From the NCBI GenBank assembly GCA_026713205.1, contig JAPOOY010000140.1:1-8212 (forward strand): 8,212 bases of DNA, in the 5' to 3' direction. Positions 1 through 7,077 of the stretch are shown here, piece after piece (position 1 is the first letter of the stretch; every line of letters begins with the position of its first letter). The stretch is from Bdellovibrionales bacterium. GTDB taxonomy: Bacteria; Bdellovibrionota; Bdellovibrionia; Bdellovibrionales; UBA1609. The notes beneath the pieces were generated by a model. It was not told where the DNA came from. It did no database searches and was given only the letters and a program-made list of their open reading frames with translations. The translations under genes and the position numbers were made by a program.

Positions 1-1789
1 ACTCTATAAATTTCTTTGGCAGAACAAAAACAGTTAAAGGAGAGGGTATTTTGTGAATAATTGATTTTGCATAAGTCAGCTCATCATGACTAAAAGGAAT
101 CACATAAAAAACACAACCATCCTCTCTGTAAAAATCAACGACTGTCTTGTTTGTTAAAGCTTTTAGTTCCTCAACGGAAATAATCTCCGTCTTATAAAAG
201 CGGGTAATAGCATTATCAAAATTATATTTTTTAGGAATAATGAAGTCTGTCTTAAAATACCTTTTTAAGACTTGAACAAGGCTCCTTCCTGTTAAAGTGA
301 CATTTTTTAATTTTGAAATTTCCTCATCAATATCAACAGGTGTGCCTTCCTGTAAAAGGTATTGCTTGGTATTTTTATTGAAAAAGATCACTCTTTTAGT
401 TTTTAAGGATTTTATAGATTTTTTAATCTCGTCTTTTGAAAAGAGTTGATTAAAACAGGAGGAAATAAATTTTTCCGTTAAAGGGGCAAAATGGGTATCT
501 TTGATGACAGAACAGAGTGCCATAAGGCTAATAATCTGTTTTGAGGTGTTATCTGTTTTTTGAATTTTCTTAAAAGCCTCTTCTGCCATTAACTGAATTT
601 TATAAGTTCCGCCAATGCCAATGTCTTTTCCAATCAGAAATTTAAAATATTGATATAAATCATAAGGCATTAACAAAGTGGTTTGGTCTTTAAACTGTCC
701 TTCTAAAAATCTCTTTAGAGAATGATTTTCATCACGGGTTAAGAAGGTGTATAGAGTTCTTTCGTTTTGGGCCACTTTTTTTGATAGATGAGGGAGAAGA
801 GATAAAACAGAAGGATGTAACGGAAAACAGTTGAGCAAAATAGAATGTATATTTTTTAAATCAATAAAACCTTCAAAAGCATCCTCTGTAAATCCTGAAA
901 GATATTTTTTAATATAGGTTTTATATTTTTTAGCCAGAATAGGCTGTGTTTCTGAAATATTTTTTTCAAATACAGTGGAAATCATTTTATAATCATCCGC
1001 GCTTTTATCGTAAAAAGCGGATTCCTGGAAACGACCTTCAATTTTTGTCCATTCCTGCTGAACATTGATGGGAAGCTGACTGGCATACTGGGAAACGGAC
1101 AAATGGGTGATAAGCATGAGATGGCATTGTTTTTCCCCTGAGCGATCGCAAAATTCAGCGAAATTTTGTAAAAACTGAATATTTAAATCTGTTGGATTAT
1201 GCACCCCTTTTTCCAAATATTTTCCGAACTCGTCATATATAACAAAAATCCCGTTATAGCCTTTGCTTTTTAAAACTTCTAAACAGTCTTTATAAAATTT
1301 TAGAGTGTCTTTTGACTGTTTTTTAAATGATACATTGGCTTCTGATAAAGATTCTTTCAGTTTATTTTTAAATACCTGTTCAATTTCTCCTTCATAGCCA
1401 TTGATAAATACCGGAAGAAGTTTTGTTCTTCTGGGTTTTTGAAGGGAGTTAAAGTCAGCTTTTAGATTTTTATTGGATTTTTTCATTAAGTCGCTGATAA
1501 TTTTAGGGTGTTTCTTAGAGATGATTTGAGCGACCAATAAGGCAAAAGTGGATTTCCCTAGACCCGGAGAGCCGCTTAATACTCTTACCCGATGTTTTGA
1601 GTTTTTTTCCAGAATAGAAGTAAAAACTTCTTTTAATCCTTCTTGAAATTTTGAGGAGAGGTAAATTTTTTTCACTCGGCTGGAATCTTTAAAATCCAGT
1701 TCCAGATTTGTGGATCTGTTATAGCTGTCAGATAATCGGATCCACTTTTGTATTGGTGGATTGTTTTTCTGTTTTATTTGTTTTTTCAT
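1..1789 (-). CDS. Large P-loop ATPase, BrxC/PglY-like defence protein (partial, C-terminus outside window)
   Basis: An open frame starts at ATG 1789-1787 and runs 596 codons to the left edge without a stop, so the C-terminal part is missing. Visible motifs are Walker A GSPGLGKST (residues 73-81), Walker B IFVIYDEFGKYLE (181-193), a sensor-like LMLITH segment (about 224-229), an EGRF segment (about 251-254) that could supply an arginine finger, and an FPLHP block followed by AQNERTLYTFL (about 322-349). From memory, this combination is typical of the large ATPases of phage-defence operons such as BREX BrxC/PglY and phosphorothioation-linked ATPases. I infer an ATP-driven sensor or effector role in defence, acting in the cytoplasm; the substrate is unknown. 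It starts 25 bp after the stop of the DUF4007 gene, on the same strand, so the two are almost certainly co-transcribed. No good Shine-Dalgarno precedes the ATG. The family assignment to a P-loop ATPase is secure; the specific defence system is not. Confidence 0.85.
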   Translation of the reverse strand, partial: MKKQIKQKNNPPIQKWIRLSDSYNRSTNLELDFKDSSRVKKIYLSSKFQEGLKEVFTSILEKNSKHRVRVLSGSPGLGKSTFALLVAQIISKKHPKIISDLMKKSNKNLKADFNSLQKPRRTKLLPVFINGYEGEIEQVFKNKLKESLSEANVSFKKQSKDTLKFYKDCLEVLKSKGYNGIFVIYDEFGKYLEKGVHNPTDLNIQFLQNFAEFCDRSGEKQCHLMLITHLSVSQYASQLPINVQQEWTKIEGRFQESAFYDKSADDYKMISTVFEKNISETQPILAKKYKTYIKKYLSGFTEDAFEGFIDLKNIHSILLNCFPLHPSVLSLLPHLSKKVAQNERTLYTFLTRDENHSLKRFLEGQFKDQTTLLMPYDLYQYFKFLIGKDIGIGGTYKIQLMAEEAFKKIQKTDNTSKQIISLMALCSVIKDTHFAPLTEKFISSCFNQLFSKDEIKKSIKSLKTKRVIFFNKNTKQYLLQEGTPVDIDEEISKLKNVTLTGRSLVQVLKRYFKTDFIIPKKYNFDNAITRFYKTEIISVEELKALTNKTVVDFYREDGCVFYVIPFSHDELTYAKSIIHKIPSPLTVFVLPKKFIE

Positions 1790-1814
1790 TCTATAGTTGT
1801 TTTTTTAAAATTTA

Positions 1815-2693
1815 TTAAACACACATTTCTTTGTAATAGTTATCCAGAGCTTTTTCCAAGCGAGTTTTATTAGGCTGAATGATAAAATATCCGCCTGTTC
1901 TTGAATAATCCAGATAGTTTGATTGTTTAGAGCAGAGTTCTATTAGATCGTTCATTTCTTCCAGGGAAAATTGAAAAATCCGACCCGGAGAATTTTCTTT
2001 TTGAGATAAGTCTTCCAGTTTGATGGATTCCGATTTTCTTAAATGGTTTTTCCAGAATATATTTAAGATGTGAGCAAAAATATGAGTATTAACATCACTG
2101 ATATTTAACTTGTTTCTAATAAAACTTTCTCCTCTTTTTTCAATCCAGCCATATTTTGTAAAAGGGGAGGGGGTTTCTGTCTCAGGGTTTTTCTTTCCTG
2201 TGTATTCTACAGCCTGATACATTCTTAAAAGACAATTTAAATCTTTTTCCAGTGTGGAATCTCTAACTTTCTTATCTGTTTTGATTTGAATATAAGAATA
2301 GAAAGCATTTGTTAAAGGTTCTTTTTCAAATTCTGAAGCGGAAAAATGATTAAAAAACCAATACCATGTTGTAGCTTCCTCTTTGTTTGTTACCAGAAGG
2401 TAATGGATTAAAAAGAGAGTGCCATCCAGTTCAAAATAGGGGTCTTTTTCAAGTATCTTGCGGGCTGTGTCTGTGAGAACGAAGCCTTTTGCATTAGTTT
2501 TTATAAGATTTGTTGCTTTGAGCCAATATCTTAAGGAATCCACCATGTTCTTACCGATCCCTAGCTCCTGCATGGCTTTTTCTGTATATCTCTTATTATT
2601 TAAAAGAATTTCGGAAGATTGATTTGTCCAGTAAATACCCTTATAGAGCCACTGGTCTCGTAGATGAAAACTCTGATGACCGCCGAACCTCAT
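1815..2693 (-). CDS. DUF4007 family protein, defence-island associated
   Basis: This 292-residue protein matches the DUF4007 pattern as I remember it. The N-terminus FGGHQSFHLRDQWLYKG (3-19) corresponds to the family's F.GHQTFHPR.GWL.KG signature, and LGIGKNMVDSLRYW (44-57) is the second hallmark. A short FVLTDTARKIL stretch (71-81), a Trp-rich TTWYWFFNHF segment (108-117) and a C-terminal SPGRIFQF stretch (235-242) also fit. The biochemical function is unknown. The GKNMV/RYW region looks like a winged-helix-type DNA-binding module, which is inference. Members are often found in defence islands, in my recollection near PAPS-reductase-like phosphorothioation genes. The start is supported by a Shine-Dalgarno AAAGGG seven bases upstream, at 2701-2706. 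There is no signal peptide or membrane segment, so it should be cytoplasmic. It is the first gene of a minus-strand operon whose second gene is the large ATPase. Family call is confident; function is open. Confidence 0.85.
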   Translation of the reverse strand: MRFGGHQSFHLRDQWLYKGIYWTNQSSEILLNNKRYTEKAMQELGIGKNMVDSLRYWLKATNLIKTNAKGFVLTDTARKILEKDPYFELDGTLFLIHYLLVTNKEEATTWYWFFNHFSASEFEKEPLTNAFYSYIQIKTDKKVRDSTLEKDLNCLLRMYQAVEYTGKKNPETETPSPFTKYGWIEKRGESFIRNKLNISDVNTHIFAHILNIFWKNHLRKSESIKLEDLSQKENSPGRIFQFSLEEMNDLIELCSKQSNYLDYSRTGGYFIIQPNKTRLEKALDNYYKEMCV

Positions 2694-2700
2694 GAATTTA

Positions 2701-2740
2701 CCCTTTTGGGAACAGCTTACTCTAGGTCTCCAAAAGAGAC
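2701..2740 (-). promoter_or_regulatory. Leader of the DUF4007 operon: Shine-Dalgarno in a palindrome plus an inverted repeat
   Basis: Two small symmetric elements sit in the leader. CCCAAAAGGG (2701-2710 read on minus) contains the AAAGGG Shine-Dalgarno of the DUF4007 gene, so a three-pair hairpin could partly mask it. Fifteen bases further upstream, GTCTC-CAAAA-GAGAC (2726-2740) is a perfect five-base inverted repeat with a five-base spacer. It could be an operator for a dimeric regulator or a leader stem-loop. No convincing -35/-10 pair for this operon was found; CATAAT at 2748-2753 is a possible -10 without a good -35. The regulatory role is inference from position and symmetry. Confidence 0.3.
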
Positions 2741-2879
2741 AATTTCTATTATGCCTCAGACCTTAAGTCCCGTGTGGTTTCACTCATGCAAACTCCATTC
2801 CATCCACTTGATACATTGCAAAAAAATCTGTCTTTCTGAATATCACTTTAACTCAATTTTTATATATACAGCCTTAAAA

Positions 2880-2909
2880 TTGACAGATGTTTTTACCTGT
2901 GTTTATTAT
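2880..2909 (+). promoter_or_regulatory. Sigma70-like promoter of the small secreted protein gene
   Basis: TTGACA (2880-2885, perfect -35) is followed after 18 bases by TATTAT (2904-2909, five of six -10 matches). Transcription would begin near 2916, only about 22 bases before the ATG at 2938. The promoter therefore excludes the longer in-frame start at 2887, which lies inside it. Confidence 0.65.
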
Positions 2910-2937
2910 GAGCTTTTCTTTTGATGAGAGAGTTCAA

Positions 2938-3234
2938 ATGAAAAAGTTGATTGGTTTTCTTTTTATAATAATTTTACCTCTTTCTCTTTCTGCTGAGGAT
3001 AAACCTTTCCCTGAAACAGAAAATGATGCTGTGGAGTATGCTGCAGAGCAGACTGCTGAAGATCATCCAGAATCCAGGAAATCTGGAGTAAACTTGGGTT
3101 TCTTCGGTTTAACAATAGTAGAGGCGGGAACAAGGGTTTTTGATCATGATGCTTTTTCCGGAATGGGATTTTCTTCTTTGGGAGTCATAATTGCGAGTTA
3201 TGGGTGTTATCTCGCTTTTAATAACAGCAAATAG
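2938..3234 (+). CDS. Small secreted or envelope protein of unknown function
   Basis: I do not recognise this 98-residue protein. It begins MKK and continues with a hydrophobic core (LIGFLFIIILPLSL) and a likely signal-peptidase I site after LSA (about residue 19). There is no lipobox cysteine. The mature part starts with a strongly acidic, Glu-rich stretch (about 20-48), followed by a Gly-rich moderately hydrophobic region and a second hydrophobic segment near the end (FSSLGVIIASYGCYLAF, about 78-94) that could be a membrane anchor. I chose the ATG at 2938 over the upstream in-frame start at 2887 because GAGAGAG (2926-2932) sits five bases before it and because the promoter covers the longer start. 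The gene is transcribed away from the DUF4007 operon and converges on the antiporter gene. It could be a small inner-membrane or periplasmic protein. That it is a real gene is likely; its function is unknown. Confidence 0.65.
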   Translation: MKKLIGFLFIIILPLSLSAEDKPFPETENDAVEYAAEQTAEDHPESRKSGVNLGFFGLTIVEAGTRVFDHDAFSGMGFSSLGVIIASYGCYLAFNNSK

Positions 3235-3287
3235 ATTGGAAAAATCTTAAATTTCAAACCGGAGCAGTGGAGATATATTTCTGTATC

Positions 3288-4256
3288 TTAAAAAAAGAGA
3301 CGGGCGGATAGAAAGAGATAGGAAAAATACAAAATCAGGAAACTTCCCGCAAGTATTTTAGGAAGAGATTTAAACAATAACAGGGAAACAAATAACAACA
3401 GACTAACAGCGATAAGGAAGGGGTAATCCGTCTGGAGAAATCCGGAGGATACAACAACCGGCCTGATTAAACCCGCTGATCCTAAAATAAAAAGTGAATT
3501 AAATATATTGGAACCGACGATATTCCCTAAAGCCATTTCCTCCTGTTTTTTAAAGATAGCCTGAAAGGAAACAGCCAACTCGGGAAGACTTGTTCCCACG
3601 GATAAAACAAACAGGCCGATAAATTTTTCAGAAAGACCAAAGATTTTTCCCAGTTCCGCGGCAGAATCTATGGTGAGAATGGAGCCTACAAACAGGCCGC
3701 AGAATCCCAGAGCGAGGCCGCCTAAATAAAATAAATAAGACTTTTTTCCTTTTTGAAGAGGTGTGGGAAGGGATTTTAAATCCTGTGATTCAGAGGTGTT
3801 TTCCGGCTTTCGTTGTTTAAAAAGTAAAGCAATATAAGCAGTAAAAAGAATTAAAAAGAAACCGCTCTCCAGGCGAGTGAGTATTCCATTTAAGGAGCAA
3901 AACCATAAAATTACAATAGCCAGTAAAAAAACCGGTAGATCAAACCGAATGACTTGTCGATCGGCAGGGTGTCTGCAAAATAAACCGGATAGCCCCAATA
4001 TCAAAAGAATATTCGCAATGTTGGAGCCTATTACATTTCCCAAAGCCATTCCGGAGGATTCTTGAAAGGAGGCCACGGAGGTGACAAACCATTCCGGCGC
4101 GGAAGTCCCCATTCCTAAAATAACAACGCTTAAAAAAAGAGGTTTTACACCCCACAGGCGGGACAGTTGAATGGTGAAGCGTACCAGGAAATGTCCTCCC
4201 AGAATGAGAGCTGTCAGTCCTACGGCAAGAAGCAAAAAATTTGTCGTTAAACTCAT
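3288..4256 (-). CDS. yrbG: Sodium/calcium exchanger-family antiporter (YrbG-like)
   Basis: This 322-residue inner-membrane protein belongs to the CaCA cation/Ca2+ antiporter family and has the family's two inverted alpha repeats. Alpha-1 is GMGTSAPE (48-55) with the partner motif GNVIGSN (73-79). Alpha-2 is SVGTSLPE (219-226) with GNIVGSN (244-250). The conserved glutamates E55 and E226 and the asparagines are the expected ion ligands. About ten hydrophobic segments are visible, split by a hydrophilic cytoplasmic loop (about 147-172, Lys/Ser/Pro-rich) between the two halves, and the length is normal for bacterial YrbG-type exchangers. The inferred role is Na+- or H+-driven extrusion of Ca2+ or a related cation. 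One small deviation is a Trp-Phe pair after the alpha-1 PE, where most homologues have Leu-Val or Leu-Ala. Upstream, AAGG lies about 11 bases before the ATG, a weak ribosome site. It lies downstream of secF on the same strand but is separated by 170 bp, so it probably has its own promoter. Confidence 0.9.
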   Translation of the reverse strand: MSLTTNFLLLAVGLTALILGGHFLVRFTIQLSRLWGVKPLFLSVVILGMGTSAPEWFVTSVASFQESSGMALGNVIGSNIANILLILGLSGLFCRHPADRQVIRFDLPVFLLAIVILWFCSLNGILTRLESGFFLILFTAYIALLFKQRKPENTSESQDLKSLPTPLQKGKKSYLFYLGGLALGFCGLFVGSILTIDSAAELGKIFGLSEKFIGLFVLSVGTSLPELAVSFQAIFKKQEEMALGNIVGSNIFNSLFILGSAGLIRPVVVSSGFLQTDYPFLIAVSLLLFVSLLLFKSLPKILAGSFLILYFSYLFLSARLFF

Positions 4257-4277
4257 CAGTAGGTTAACCTTTTGTTT

Positions 4278-4283
4278 ATTATA
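4278..4283 (-). promoter_or_regulatory. Candidate -10 box of the antiporter gene
   Basis: Read on the minus strand this is a perfect TATAAT, about 22 bases before the antiporter ATG. At the expected distance upstream there is only AGCATT, a poor -35, so the promoter is weak or activator-dependent if real. It abuts the outer end of the inverted-repeat element at 4284-4389. Confidence 0.4.
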
Positions 4284-4389
4284 CTAGAGCTTGTCTCATA
4301 AATGCTTCATAAAAGACATCTCTAGCTAAGCTTTAGACTTATTTTTGTCCACTGTTTCCACAGTTTTTGTATTTATGGACAGGCTTTAG
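4284..4389. repeat. 106-bp element bounded by imperfect inverted repeats (MITE-like or large stem-loop)
   Basis: The left end CTAGAGCTTGTCTCATAAAT (4284-4303) matches the reverse complement of the right end (4371-4389, CTAAAGCCTGTCCATAAAT) with two mismatches and one single-base gap. Inside are a small hairpin ACTGT-TTCC-ACAGT followed by a T run on the plus strand (4351-4368), a GTCC/GGAC pair around it (4347-4350 and 4377-4380), and a near-direct repeat around TCATAAATG/TCATAAAAG (4295-4314). There is no coding potential. No target-site duplication is obvious at the borders. It could be a non-autonomous transposon relic, a repeated intergenic element, or a structured 3' region of the secF transcript. 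A single copy cannot separate these. Confidence 0.45.
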
Positions 4390-4426
4390 GCTTTCATCTC
4401 TACCGATTATTTGAAAGAGAGAAGTC

Positions 4427-5326
4427 TTATTGAAACATTTTAAAGCGGTTCATAAAAATAAGAAGAGGTGTGGCTACATAAATGGAGGAATAAGTTCCTA
4501 CAACCACTCCAATAGCCAAAGTAAATGCAAAATCCCTGATGGCTCCATCTGCAAAAACCCACATAGCGCCTACGGCCAGTAAAGTGGTGACGGAAGTCAA
4601 AAGAGTTCTTGAAAGAACATCATTCAAAGATTGATTGCATATATCAAAAAAGGGTTTTTTGTTTTGAAGTAAAAGATGGTTTTCTCTAATCCGATCAAAA
4701 GTGACGATGGTGTCATTCAAGGAATAACCGATAATTGCCAGGACAGCCGCCAGAGTTTGAGCGTTAACTTCCAAATTAAAAATAGAAAAAATAGCTAAAG
4801 TAATGATGGTATCATGAAACAAACAAAAAACAGCGGAGGGGGCGTATTTAATGTCAAAACGCAAACCCAGGTAGATGAGAATCATCAACAAACTGTAGAG
4901 AATAGCCAAAACCCCGTTTCGTCTTAATTCTTTTCCAATTTGCGGACCAATGGAGTCCATGCGGCGAATATGACCCCCTTTATCCTTAAAGTGACTCTCC
5001 AAACTGTTTTTAAGAAGAGTGAGGCGCTTCGCGTTTTCATTTTCATCATCCGCCATTTCCACCCGAATAATGAATTCATTGTTTTCTCCAAAAGACTGCA
5101 CAAGAGGGGATTCCATCCCGGAAGATTGAACAGCATTGCGGATAGCCTCTGCCGTGACCTGTTTTTCAAATTGTATCTGAACTTCATTTCCCCCCGCAAA
5201 GTCAATGCCGTAAGTAAAACCTAAAATAAGCAGTGTTATCAAACCCACGAAGGATAGAACCATAGAAATAGGAGTGAGGGTTTTGGCAAGTTCTAAAAAG
5301 TTAAAATTTCTTTTCTTAAGGTTCAT
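4427..5326 (-). CDS. secF: Protein translocase subunit SecF
   Basis: This 299-residue protein is an RND-superfamily membrane component of the SecDF-YajC accessory complex, which uses the proton gradient to pull exported proteins through SecYEG on the periplasmic side. The architecture fits well: an N-terminal transmembrane helix (about 19-37), the SecF signature YGIDFAGG (39-46), a periplasmic domain, then DSIGPQIGKELRRNG (124-138) leading into five closely spaced helices. The hallmark GYSLNDTIVTFDRIREN (200-216) holds the conserved Asp and Arg of the proton-relay region. Length is normal. The start is fixed by an AAGGAG Shine-Dalgarno at 5336-5341, nine bases upstream. Thirteen bases separate it from the secD stop, so it is the last gene of yajC-secD-secF. 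No clear intrinsic terminator follows it. Confidence 0.97.
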   Translation of the reverse strand: MNLKKRNFNFLELAKTLTPISMVLSFVGLITLLILGFTYGIDFAGGNEVQIQFEKQVTAEAIRNAVQSSGMESPLVQSFGENNEFIIRVEMADDENENAKRLTLLKNSLESHFKDKGGHIRRMDSIGPQIGKELRRNGVLAILYSLLMILIYLGLRFDIKYAPSAVFCLFHDTIITLAIFSIFNLEVNAQTLAAVLAIIGYSLNDTIVTFDRIRENHLLLQNKKPFFDICNQSLNDVLSRTLLTSVTTLLAVGAMWVFADGAIRDFAFTLAIGVVVGTYSSIYVATPLLIFMNRFKMFQ

Positions 5327-5335
5327 TCAAAAAAG

Positions 5336-5342
5336 CTCCTTA
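5336..5342 (-). promoter_or_regulatory. secF Shine-Dalgarno overlapping the secD stop codon
   Basis: On the minus strand TAAGGAG contains both the secD TAA stop (5342-5340) and the secF ribosome-binding site AAGGAG (5341-5336). Ribosomes finishing secD are therefore placed directly on the secF start, which suggests translational coupling and balanced amounts of the two partners. Confidence 0.75.
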
Positions 5343-7037
5343 AAGTTTCTTTAATCCAAATTTTAAAAGACTTAAATCCATTAAAGTGCGGGATACAAAC
5401 ACAGCCGTGAAAAGAGAGGTGACAATACCGCAAAACAAAGTGACGGCAAAACCACGAATAAGGCCCGTCCCAAAATACATAAGGACGGAACACACAATGG
5501 CTGTTGTGATATTAGCGTCCAAAATCGCGGAAAAAGCATTATAGAATCCATCTTTTATGGCCAGCTTTAAACTGGCTCCTCTTCTCAGTTCCTCTTTAAT
5601 TCTCTCAAAGATAATCACATTGGCATCCACGGCCATCCCAATGGTTAAAATAATTCCTGCCACACCGGGGAGAGTGAGTGTTGCGGACAGGGAGCTAAGA
5701 AGGGCCAGAAGAAGACTCATATTCAAGAAAAGGGCAATATTAGCGAAGATTCCCAAAGTGCGATAATACACAAGCATAAAAAGCATAACCAAAATAAGCC
5801 CTGTCAGTCCGGCTGTTTTACCTTTTTGAATGGAATCTCTTCCCAGTGTGGGGCCTACGGTTTTTTCCTCCAGTTGTCTGAGAAAAACCGGAAGGGAACC
5901 CGCCCGCAAAGTGGTGGCAATCATTTCCGCATCCGAACGCACCTCCTCATAGGTGCCTCCCGCGCCCAAAGTGATGCGGGGGTTACTGTGAATTTTTCCC
6001 TGTACAACAGGTTTAGCCTTTAAAACCTGATCCAAAATAATGGAGAGTTGTTTTCCTACAATTCTCCCTGTTAAATCAGCGAAAATTTTTCGTCCTTCCG
6101 GCTGAAATTTGAAGGACACTTCCGGTCGGTTAAACTCCCCTTGAGAAACAAAGGCATCTTCCAAATGAGTTCCGGTCAGGCCGGAACCTATATTTACAAT
6201 GTGAGGGATTCGCCCTGTTTGCAGATTTGTGGCGGAAGGAGCCTGTTCAAAAACAATTTTTTCGTTCTCCTTAAGATGTTCTTTTAAATCCTTGTTGATT
6301 TTTTTTATGTATTCCCTGTAGGTGAGTTTATTTTTTCCCAGGGAGTAGCCACCCTTTTTTTCAGCTTCAGCAATTAAAGGAAACAGTTTTTCCGAAGGAA
6401 ACTCCTCATTGACCACTCCAAACTCCAGTTGAGCTGTGGTTTTGATCAGTTCTTTGGCTCGTGCGGAATCCTCTATGCCGGGCAGTTGGATTAAAATACG
6501 ATTTTCTCCTTGAGCGCTGAGGAGAGGCTCGCTCACTCCAAACTCATCAATACGATTGCGGATCACTTCAATGGCCTGATCAATGATCTGCACTCTCATA
6601 TCTTTCACTCGGTTATCAAAGTAAGCCAGACGCAAAGTGGTGTTTGTTTCTTTTAAGGTTTGGAGATCAGAGGAGTAGCCAAGGTCTTTTATAATTTTCT
6701 GAACGGAGTTTAAATTTTCCGGGGATTTAACAGTAATATCCATAAAGAAAGGAGCGGCATCACTCACTGTAATAACGGCTTCCGAAATTTTGTCCACTTT
6801 CATTTGATTTTGGAGATTAAGACTAATGCGATTGAGTCGTTTGTGAAGTAATTCATTAACATCCGCTTCTAAAACCAGATGAAGGCCACCCTGTATATCC
6901 AGCCCATAAACAATGCGATCCTTGGAAGGCCAGAAAAAGTCTTTGTCCAAAAGCACAAAATTTGGAACCAGCCAGATAACAGCTAATACTATAACGGTTG
7001 TTACAATAATCAAACGGGCTTTCAGACTTTCAATCAT
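5340..7037 (-). CDS. secD: Protein translocase subunit SecD
   Basis: This 565-residue inner-membrane protein partners SecF in driving late steps of Sec export with the proton gradient. Domains in order are: one N-terminal helix (about 8-27); the SecD signature YGLDIQGGLHLVLEADV (44-60); a large periplasmic P1 region, including a conserved VIRNRIDEFGVSEP stretch (158-171) and an insert rich in Lys and Glu (about 211-265); an SFKFQPEGRKIF...VVQGKI segment (308-349); and LRAGSLPV (377-384) before the RND-type membrane domain with helices from about 407 on. GMAVDANVIIFERIKEELRRG (467-487) carries the essential Asp and Arg of the membrane relay. The length is between the short (about 530) and long (about 615) SecD forms I know. 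AGGA lies nine bases before the ATG. It follows yajC by 40 bp and precedes secF by 13 bp. Confidence 0.97.
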   Translation of the reverse strand: MIESLKARLIIVTTVIVLAVIWLVPNFVLLDKDFFWPSKDRIVYGLDIQGGLHLVLEADVNELLHKRLNRISLNLQNQMKVDKISEAVITVSDAAPFFMDITVKSPENLNSVQKIIKDLGYSSDLQTLKETNTTLRLAYFDNRVKDMRVQIIDQAIEVIRNRIDEFGVSEPLLSAQGENRILIQLPGIEDSARAKELIKTTAQLEFGVVNEEFPSEKLFPLIAEAEKKGGYSLGKNKLTYREYIKKINKDLKEHLKENEKIVFEQAPSATNLQTGRIPHIVNIGSGLTGTHLEDAFVSQGEFNRPEVSFKFQPEGRKIFADLTGRIVGKQLSIILDQVLKAKPVVQGKIHSNPRITLGAGGTYEEVRSDAEMIATTLRAGSLPVFLRQLEEKTVGPTLGRDSIQKGKTAGLTGLILVMLFMLVYYRTLGIFANIALFLNMSLLLALLSSLSATLTLPGVAGIILTIGMAVDANVIIFERIKEELRRGASLKLAIKDGFYNAFSAILDANITTAIVCSVLMYFGTGLIRGFAVTLFCGIVTSLFTAVFVSRTLMDLSLLKFGLKKL

Positions 7038-7077
7038 TATATTTGTTCCTGCCTTTCAGTTTTTTGAATGAAAAGTG

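Noticed and set aside
2664..2924. Plus-strand 86-codon open frame overlapping the DUF4007 start
   Set aside because: It overlaps the DUF4007 coding start and the promoter of the small secreted gene, has no ribosome site, and its translation has no protein-like pattern.
3272..3287. GATATA-TTTC-TGTATC hairpin between the convergent small gene and antiporter gene
   Set aside because: The stem is six pairs including a G-U pair and has no T run after it on either strand, so it is not a convincing intrinsic terminator.
3877..4155. Short open frames on both strands within the antiporter gene
   Set aside because: They are shadows of the well-supported antiporter coding frame; no domains or ribosome sites.
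4924..6023. Several 65-94 codon open frames within secD and secF, on both strands
   Set aside because: All lie inside the unmistakable secF and secD frames and have shadow-type composition.
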